Of a stretch of DNA of 34,558 nt, positions 30,064 to 34,558 are shown one piece after another. The first letter of the stretch is position 1, and the number at the start of each line of letters is the position of its first letter. Location of the stretch: NCBI RefSeq assembly GCF_000948395.1, contig NZ_JYFN01000030.1:1-34558 (forward strand). The letters run 5' to 3'. The DNA comes from Frankia torreyi. GTDB taxonomy: Bacteria > Actinomycetota > Actinomycetes > Frankiales > Frankiaceae. The position numbers and the translations under genes are program-made. The notes beneath the pieces are model-generated. The model worked only from the letters and a program-made list of their open reading frames with translations, made no database searches and was not told the DNA's origin.

Positions 30064-30285
30064 GTGGGGAGAACGGAGGGCCGGTCGGCGTCAGTTGCTG
30101 CCACCCGCCAGCTCGCCAGCGGTCCCCGCGAGACGCCGGGACGGCTCGTCGCGAGCAGCCGCAAGCTGCGCTTCCTCGGCCGCACCGGCGGCGGCAGGTA
30201 CCGGGTCGACGATCCGGAGTACGTCGCCGCGGTGCTGTCCGGCGCGCTCAGGAAACGCGCTCAGGACAAAGGTGCCCGCATCTGA
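30064..30285 (+). CDS. Short unrecognised ORF or C-terminal gene remnant
   Basis: A 73-codon frame from GTG 30064 ends with a protein-like stretch: ETPGRLVASSRKLRFLGRTG, then GGRYRVDDPEYVAAVLSGAL. It looks like the end of a helical, possibly DNA-binding, protein, but I cannot name a family. No ribosome site is visible, and the start abuts the divergent GGDEF frame. It may be the tail of a deleted gene. Confidence 0.3.
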   Translation: MGRTEGRSASVAATRQLASGPRETPGRLVASSRKLRFLGRTGGGRYRVDDPEYVAAVLSGALRKRAQDKGARI

Positions 30286-30298
30286 GCTTGTCGGGGCG

Positions 30299-31063
30299 TC
30301 AGCGCATCATCAGGGTGCCGCCGTCGACCGGGAAGATCTGGCCGGTCATGAAGCGGGCGCCGTCGCTGGCGAGGAAGGCGAGGACGGGGACGAAGTCGCG
30401 CTGGACGTCGCCGAGCTTCCCGCCGATCGGGATGCTGCGCGCCAGGTCGGCGTCGTGCGCGGCGAGCTGCTCGGCGGTCATCGAGGCGCGGGTCCGCTCG
30501 TACATCGGCGTCACGATCGCGGGGGCGACCGCGTTCACGGTGATGCCCTGCTTGGCCCACTCGACCGCCACGGTGCGGGTCCACGCGACGACGGCACCCT
30601 TGCTGGCGGCGTAGGCGGCCTTGTTCGGGTAGCCGAGCACGCCGGCGGCGGAGGCGAAGTTGATGATCTGGCCGCCGTGCTCGTGCAGGTGGGCGAACGC
30701 AGCCTGGTTGGTGAGCAGGGTGCCGGTGGCGTTGACCGCGAGGATCTTGTTCCAGTGGTCGAGGGAGAGCTCGGCGGCCGGTGCGGCGGGGGCGATGCCG
30801 GCGGCGTGGATGAGGACGTCCAGGCCGCCGAGGTGGGCGACCGCCTTCGCGAAGGCGGTGTCGACCGATTCGGGGTCCGTGACGTCGCAGGGGACGAAGC
30901 GGGCGCCGGCCTGCGCGGCGATCTGCTCGCCGGGATCGACGGTGATGTCGAGGGAGACGACCTGCGCGCCGAGACCGGGCAGCGTCTGCACGAGCCCCGC
31001 GCCCATCCCGCTGGCCCCGCCCGTGATCACTATGCGCCGCGCGTCAAGCCTGACCGCTGCCAT
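30299..31063 (-). CDS. Short-chain dehydrogenase/reductase (SDR)
   Basis: Predicted 254 aa, classical SDR length. ATG 31063 is chosen because GGAGG lies seven bases upstream. The Rossmann cofactor motif is TGGASGMG (14-21), with Asp39 after the second strand (VVSLDI) favouring NAD(H) over NADP(H). CDVTDPESV binds the adenine side. The catalytic residues are Ser138 (INFASAAG), Tyr151 and Lys155 (YAASK). The C-terminal ASDGARFMTGQIFPVDGGTL is the family ending. HAAG replaces the usual NNAG motif, a tolerated change. It likely oxidises or reduces a hydroxy/keto group on a small metabolite; the substrate is unknown. The M20 peptidase gene lies 134 bp upstream on the same strand. Confidence 0.9.
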   Translation of the reverse strand: MAAVRLDARRIVITGGASGMGAGLVQTLPGLGAQVVSLDITVDPGEQIAAQAGARFVPCDVTDPESVDTAFAKAVAHLGGLDVLIHAAGIAPAAPAAELSLDHWNKILAVNATGTLLTNQAAFAHLHEHGGQIINFASAAGVLGYPNKAAYAASKGAVVAWTRTVAVEWAKQGITVNAVAPAIVTPMYERTRASMTAEQLAAHDADLARSIPIGGKLGDVQRDFVPVLAFLASDGARFMTGQIFPVDGGTLMMR

Positions 31064-31197
31064 GAAGCCGCCTCCCGCGTCCGTCCACACCGGTCGTCCG
31101 GTCAACGCGGCCGCCTGGTCCGACGCACAGCCCGGCCAGCGACACATCCCGGACGTTTCCTCTGGACGCTACTCCGCGCCTACCCGCACGCGGCGGA

Positions 31198-32574
31198 TCA
31201 GCGGCCCTCGCGCCCGCCCGCGGCCAGGTGGGCGAAGTAGTGGGCGAACATCTTGGTGCCGCCGGCGGCCTGGGTCCAGTCGTAGTGCTCGTTCGGCGCG
31301 TGATAGCCGTGGCTGGGCAGGCTGAGGCCGAGCAGGATCACGGGGGCCTTCAGGTAGCGGTCCATGGTGAGCACGGCACCGATCGAGCCGCCCTCGCGGA
31401 CGAACGCGGGGGTGACGCCGAAGGCGTACTCGACGGCCGCGCGGGCGGCGTCGGCGTGCGGGCCGGTGCGGGGGCCGAGGTAGGCGGGCAGGGCGGCCTC
31501 GAGCTCGACCTGGGCGTCCGGATGGCGGCGCTGGATGAAGTCGCGGACCAGCTCGAACACGGCATGGGGGTCCTGATGGGGAACGATGCGGGAGCTGAGC
31601 TTGACGCCGGCGCGCGGCGGGATCACGGTCTTCACTCCCGGGCCGGTGTAGCCGCCGGTGAAGCCGTGTACCTCGAACGTCGGCTCGCCCATGATCCGCG
31701 CCAGGACGGAGCGGACGTCGGTGGTGCGCAGCGAGGTCAGCCCGTGCATCGCCATGAAGGTGGCGACGTCGAAGCCGGACGCGACGAAGCTGTCGATCTC
31801 CTCGTCGGTCACCGGCGCGGCGGCGTCGGTGAAGCCGGGGATGAGCACGCGCCCGGTCACCGGGTCGAGGCACTCCGCCACGATCTGGGCGAGTTCGGCC
31901 AGCGGGTTGCGGGCCGGCCCGCCGGTGAGGCCGGAGTGGGTGTCGTTGGTGCCGGTCTCGATGGTCACCTCGAAGGTGACCAGGCCGCGCAGGCCGTAGT
32001 CGATGGCGGGCCGGCCGGCGGCGATCCAGACCGTGTCGGAGACGAGGACGGAGTCGGTGGCCAGCCGCGGCAGTTCCTGGCGGACGAAGGCCTCGAAATG
32101 GGGGCTGCCGATCTCCTCCTCCAGCTCCCAGACGAAGGCGATGTTGACCGGCAGCTCCTGGGCGATGGCGAACTGGGCGGCCTGCAGCGCGGTGAGCGCG
32201 GGGCCCTTGTCGTCGGTGCTGCCGCGACCGGCGTAGCGGTCCCCGGAGATGGTCAGGCGGAACGGCTCGGTGTCCCACTGCGCCGGGTCGGCGGGCTGGA
32301 CGTCGAGATGGTTGTAGATCGTGACGGTGGGGCAGTCGGAACCGGCGATGTACTCGCCGTGGACGACGGGATTGCCGGACGTGGGCACGATCCGGGCGGC
32401 GAGGCCGGCGTCCGTCAGCAGCGTCGCGGCAAGGTCGGCCGTGCGCCCGATGTCGGGCTGGTGGGCGGGATCGGCGCTGACGCCGGCAATCCCGACGAGG
32501 CGGGTGAGCCGATCCTCGAACTCGGGACGGCGGGCGGTGAGGTAGTCATCGAGCTGAGCGAGAGCGTCGGCCAC
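31198..32574 (-). CDS. M20-family metallopeptidase (dipeptidase)
   Basis: Predicted 458 aa, normal for the dipeptidase branch (ArgE/DapE/ACY1/CPG2-like). The di-zinc site is visible: His89 and Asp91 (IYNHLDVQPA), bridging Asp122 (RGSTDDKGP), then Glu152-Glu154 (ELEEEIGS) with the general-base Glu and a metal ligand, and a late His in LPSHGYHAPNEHYD. A lid/dimerisation domain (about 195-350) is inserted in the usual place. GTG 32574 is chosen as family-like from the first residues; the ribosome site is weak and the frame continues artificially upstream. It should hydrolyse dipeptides or N-acyl amino acids in the cytoplasm. It is divergent from the epimerase gene (63 bp apart). Confidence 0.9.
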   Translation of the reverse strand: MADALAQLDDYLTARRPEFEDRLTRLVGIAGVSADPAHQPDIGRTADLAATLLTDAGLAARIVPTSGNPVVHGEYIAGSDCPTVTIYNHLDVQPADPAQWDTEPFRLTISGDRYAGRGSTDDKGPALTALQAAQFAIAQELPVNIAFVWELEEEIGSPHFEAFVRQELPRLATDSVLVSDTVWIAAGRPAIDYGLRGLVTFEVTIETGTNDTHSGLTGGPARNPLAELAQIVAECLDPVTGRVLIPGFTDAAAPVTDEEIDSFVASGFDVATFMAMHGLTSLRTTDVRSVLARIMGEPTFEVHGFTGGYTGPGVKTVIPPRAGVKLSSRIVPHQDPHAVFELVRDFIQRRHPDAQVELEAALPAYLGPRTGPHADAARAAVEYAFGVTPAFVREGGSIGAVLTMDRYLKAPVILLGLSLPSHGYHAPNEHYDWTQAAGGTKMFAHYFAHLAAGGREGR

Positions 32575-32637
32575 GACGCGATCGTACGGACAGGTTCTGG
32601 CACGGGTTGATGGCCGCGGGCGGGGCACGGGAACAGG

Positions 32638-33792
32638 ATGCGCATCGCCATCGTCGGAGCGTCCGGCAACATCGGTTTTCACCTGGTCCGCGAGCTGGCG
32701 GCCGACCGGCGGGTCGAGGAGGTCGTCGCGATCGCCCGCCGCCCGCCGCCCGGTTCCCCGTCCCGCGGTCGCCCGTCCCGCGGTCGCCCGTCCTCCGGTG
32801 TCCCGTCCTCCGGTGTCCAGCGGGGCAAGGTCCGCTGGCTGGCGCTCGACGTGGCGCGCCCCGGGGCCTTCGGCGAGCTGGAGAAGGCGTTCCGCGGCTG
32901 CGCGTCGGTCGTGCACCTGGCCTGGCTGATCCAACCTGAGCGGGCGACGGTCCGCACCGAGGCCACGAACGTCGCGGGGAGCGAACGGGTGTTCGCGGCG
33001 GCGCTGGCCACCGGGGTGCCGGCGCTGGTGTACGCCTCGTCGGTCGGCGCCTACCACCCCCGGGAGTCCCACCGGCCGGTCGACGAGAACTGGCCGATTA
33101 CGGGGATCGAGACCTCCCCGTACAGCGTCCAGAAGGTCGCCGTGGAACACCTGTTGGACAGCCTCGAAGCCGATCATCCGGGGATCCGGGTGTCCCGCCT
33201 GCGCCCGGCGATCGTGCTGTCCGCCGCCGCGGCGCAGTCGCAGGCCCGGTACTTCCTCGGCCCGCTGGCGCCGCTCGGCCTGCTGCGCCTCCTCGGCGCC
33301 GGCGAGGGTCGGCTGCCGGTCGTCCCGGCCGTGCGCGGGCTGACGTTCCAGGTGGTGCACTCCCGCGACGCCGCCGCCGCCTTCGCGGCCGCCGCCACCA
33401 GCCCGGCGGCCCGCGGCGCCTACAACATCGCCGCGGACCCGCCGATCACGCCGGAGACGCTGCCCGACATGCTCGGCGGGCGCGGGATCCCCCTGCCGCC
33501 GGCGCTGCTGCGCGCCGCGGTCGGCGCCGCCTACCGGGCCCGGCTGGCGCCCGTGAGCCCCGGCTGGATCGACCTCGCCCGCGGCGTCCCGCTCATGGAC
33601 ACGGGGCGGGCCCGCCGGGAGCTCGGCTGGGTTCCCGCCGTGGCCACGAGCACGGTCCTGCGCGAATGGCTCGTCGGCGTCAGCACGGGCCGGGGCGACG
33701 AGACCCCGGTCCTGCGCGGCGCCGCCGGCTGGCTCGATCACGCCCGCGGCGCGCGGCGCGCCCTGTCCGGCCGCGGCGGAGGGCGGATCTGA
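32638..33792 (+). CDS. NAD-dependent epimerase/dehydratase family protein (extended SDR)
   Basis: Predicted 384 aa. The Rossmann motif is GASGNIG (7-13). The catalytic Tyr162 and Lys166 lie in YSVQK, and Ser134/135 in VYASSVGAY is the family Ser. NVAGSERVFAAAL and a C-terminal substrate domain (AYNIAADPPITPETLPDMLG) fit nucleotide-sugar or steroid-type extended SDRs. Residues 41-60 are four five-residue units (PSRGR twice, PSSGV twice) from a 15-bp tandem repeat inserted after the second beta strand, where ordinary members have a short loop. The end (RGARRALSGRGGGRI) is basic. The ribosome site is weak (GGAACAGG directly before ATG). The substrate is unknown. Confidence 0.88.
   Translation: MRIAIVGASGNIGFHLVRELAADRRVEEVVAIARRPPPGSPSRGRPSRGRPSSGVPSSGVQRGKVRWLALDVARPGAFGELEKAFRGCASVVHLAWLIQPERATVRTEATNVAGSERVFAAALATGVPALVYASSVGAYHPRESHRPVDENWPITGIETSPYSVQKVAVEHLLDSLEADHPGIRVSRLRPAIVLSAAAAQSQARYFLGPLAPLGLLRLLGAGEGRLPVVPAVRGLTFQVVHSRDAAAAFAAAATSPAARGAYNIAADPPITPETLPDMLGGRGIPLPPALLRAAVGAAYRARLAPVSPGWIDLARGVPLMDTGRARRELGWVPAVATSTVLREWLVGVSTGRGDETPVLRGAAGWLDHARGARRALSGRGGGRI
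32758..32817. repeat. 15-bp tandem repeat (four copies) in the epimerase gene
   Basis: Four 15-bp units in two sequence versions encode PSRGR-PSRGR-PSSGV-PSSGV. All keep the frame. The pairwise identity of units 1/2 and 3/4 suggests two duplication steps. Confidence 0.85.
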
Positions 33793-33817
33793 GACCCGCC
33801 GACCACCGGTGCGGCTA

Positions 33818-33867
33818 CTACCTGTTACTACCTGTGGCGCAGGGCGTCTACCTGTGGCGCAGGGCGT
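33818..33867. repeat. 20-bp tandem duplication spanning the hemerythrin stop codon
   Basis: CTACCTGTGGCGCAGGGCGT is present twice (33828-33847, 33848-33867), with a further 8-bp partial copy at 33818. On the minus strand each copy ends in TAG; the first TAG met by the ribosome (33850-33848) is the stop, and the next lies 20 bp on in another frame. Confidence 0.85.
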
Positions 33868-34429
33868 CGCGGGCCCGGTCGACCAGCGACGCGAACGGGC
33901 CGACCGCCCACTGGGCGAGGGGGGAGCCCACCGTGCTCGGGTGGGGGTGGGTCGGCGCCAGGCTCTCGACCGCGCGCAGTTGCCGGCCGAGCTTGCGCCG
34001 CTCGTCCTGGCTGGTGGCCGCCCGCACCGCCGGGAACTCCTCGAGCTCCTCGCGCTCGGCGTGATCCGACACCGCCTGCTCGAGCGCCGCGAGCTGGCGG
34101 TCGAAGTCCGGGCCGGTGACGTCGAGCTTCTCGAGGGCGGCCAGCACCTTCGCCGCCTGCTTCTCCTCGTGGTTGCGGGCCCGCACGACGTCGGGGCCGG
34201 CCGACCGGCGCGACACCGGCCGCAGCACCATCTCCTCGCCCGTCTCGTGCACGGCGAGCAGCGCCCGCAGCTCGCCGAACGCCCTCCTGCGGGGCTCGCC
34301 ACGCTGCATACCGACCGCCGCGAACAGGTCGCGGATCCGCGCGTGCTGCGCGAGCAGAACTCCCACGATGTCGTCCTCGGGCAGCGTCGCCGCCTGTGCG
34401 CGCTCCCGCTCCGCCAGCTTGATCGCCAT
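33848..34429 (-). CDS. Hemerythrin HHE-domain protein
   Basis: Predicted 193 aa. ATG 34429 has GGAG seven bases upstream. The domain is a four-helix bundle that binds a di-iron centre. Candidate ligands are His29 (LLAQHARIRDLF), His61 and Glu65 (AVHETGEEM), His87 (ARNHEEK), and His123 with Glu127 (SDHAEREELEEF), the usual H...HxxxE...H...HxxxE order. The C-terminal ~45 residues (PTHPHPSTVGSPLAQWAVGP, then FASLVDRARDALRHR) are an extension seen in actinobacterial members. Such proteins sense or store oxygen, or react to NO and oxidative stress. Cytoplasmic. The stop codon lies in a 20-bp tandem duplication. The 129 bases from 34430 to the window end hold no gene I can support. Confidence 0.88.
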   Translation of the reverse strand: MAIKLAERERAQAATLPEDDIVGVLLAQHARIRDLFAAVGMQRGEPRRRAFGELRALLAVHETGEEMVLRPVSRRSAGPDVVRARNHEEKQAAKVLAALEKLDVTGPDFDRQLAALEQAVSDHAEREELEEFPAVRAATSQDERRKLGRQLRAVESLAPTHPHPSTVGSPLAQWAVGPFASLVDRARDALRHR

Positions 34430-34558
34430 GCCAGGTCTCCGTCTCGCTTCGGGATGAGCCGACCGTTGTCGTCCGATGGGGACGCCTCCGGGATGAACCG
34501 GGACATCCGGCTGGTCGCCGGCCGGCGACCACCGCGGCCGGCCCGGCCGGGGCCGACG

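Noticed and set aside
31198-34506. A 1102-codon minus-strand frame as one giant peptidase
   Set aside because: Only the last 458 codons are M20 peptidase; the rest is antisense to the epimerase gene and a frame-shifted reading of the hemerythrin gene.
1-34558. tRNA, rRNA or insertion-sequence genes
   Set aside because: No cloverleaf-like sequence with a GTTCGA-type arm, no rRNA segment and no transposase frame or terminal inverted repeats were found by eye.

Overview
The window is high-GC actinobacterial DNA: GTG and TTG starts are common, spacers are short, and secreted proteins carry Ala/Pro/Ser-rich tails. The gene families present (a NifJ-type pyruvate:ferredoxin oxidoreductase, a glutamine-dependent NAD synthetase, DUF4232 and DUF4062 proteins, nitrobindin-like and hemerythrin proteins) would suit Frankia or a close relative. 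That assignment is an inference; no rRNA, tRNA or other species marker is present.

Layout. (1) 1-4.8 kb: the first codons of a secreted RHS/YD-repeat-type protein leaving the left edge, a 0.9 kb spacer, a membrane-anchored MltB-like transglycosylase, a small lipoprotein-like protein and a nitrobindin-like protein. (2) 4.8-10.8 kb: nifJ and a NAD synthetase gene, divergent across a dyad-rich spacer. (3) 10.9-15.0 kb: an MFS exporter and TetR repressor operon with a near-perfect operator lying on its promoter, then a second MFS exporter. (4) 15.1-17.7 kb: a protein joining a cytoplasmic DUF4062 (TIR-like) domain, a repeat linker, one membrane helix and an outer ABC-receptor-like ligand-binding domain. 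(5) 17.8-19.8 kb: a patch of gene remnants (GNAT acetyltransferase tail, ABC ATPase tail, epoxide hydrolase head) around a DUF4232 lipoprotein and a MarR regulator. (6) 19.8-28.2 kb: a tightly coupled three-gene operon of two unrecognised proteins (674 and 308 aa) and an 1818-aa YprA/DruE-like DEAD/H helicase with DUF1998 and several zinc-ribbon cysteine pairs. This is the best candidate for an undescribed, probably anti-phage, system. (7) 28.6-30.3 kb: a small possible immunity-type protein, a GGDEF protein with a shortened GAF domain and another short coding fragment. (8) 30.3-34.4 kb: an SDR dehydrogenase, an M20 dipeptidase, an NAD-dependent epimerase and a hemerythrin-domain protein.

Tandem repeats recur through the window. 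Three minus-strand genes (nitrobindin-like, nifJ, hemerythrin) have their stop codon inside a tandem duplication, with units of 14, 17 and 20 bp. All three lengths leave remainder 2 on division by 3, so each copy moves the stop into another reading frame. In-frame repeats expand linkers in the DUF4062 protein, the second MFS protein, the MarR protein and the epimerase.
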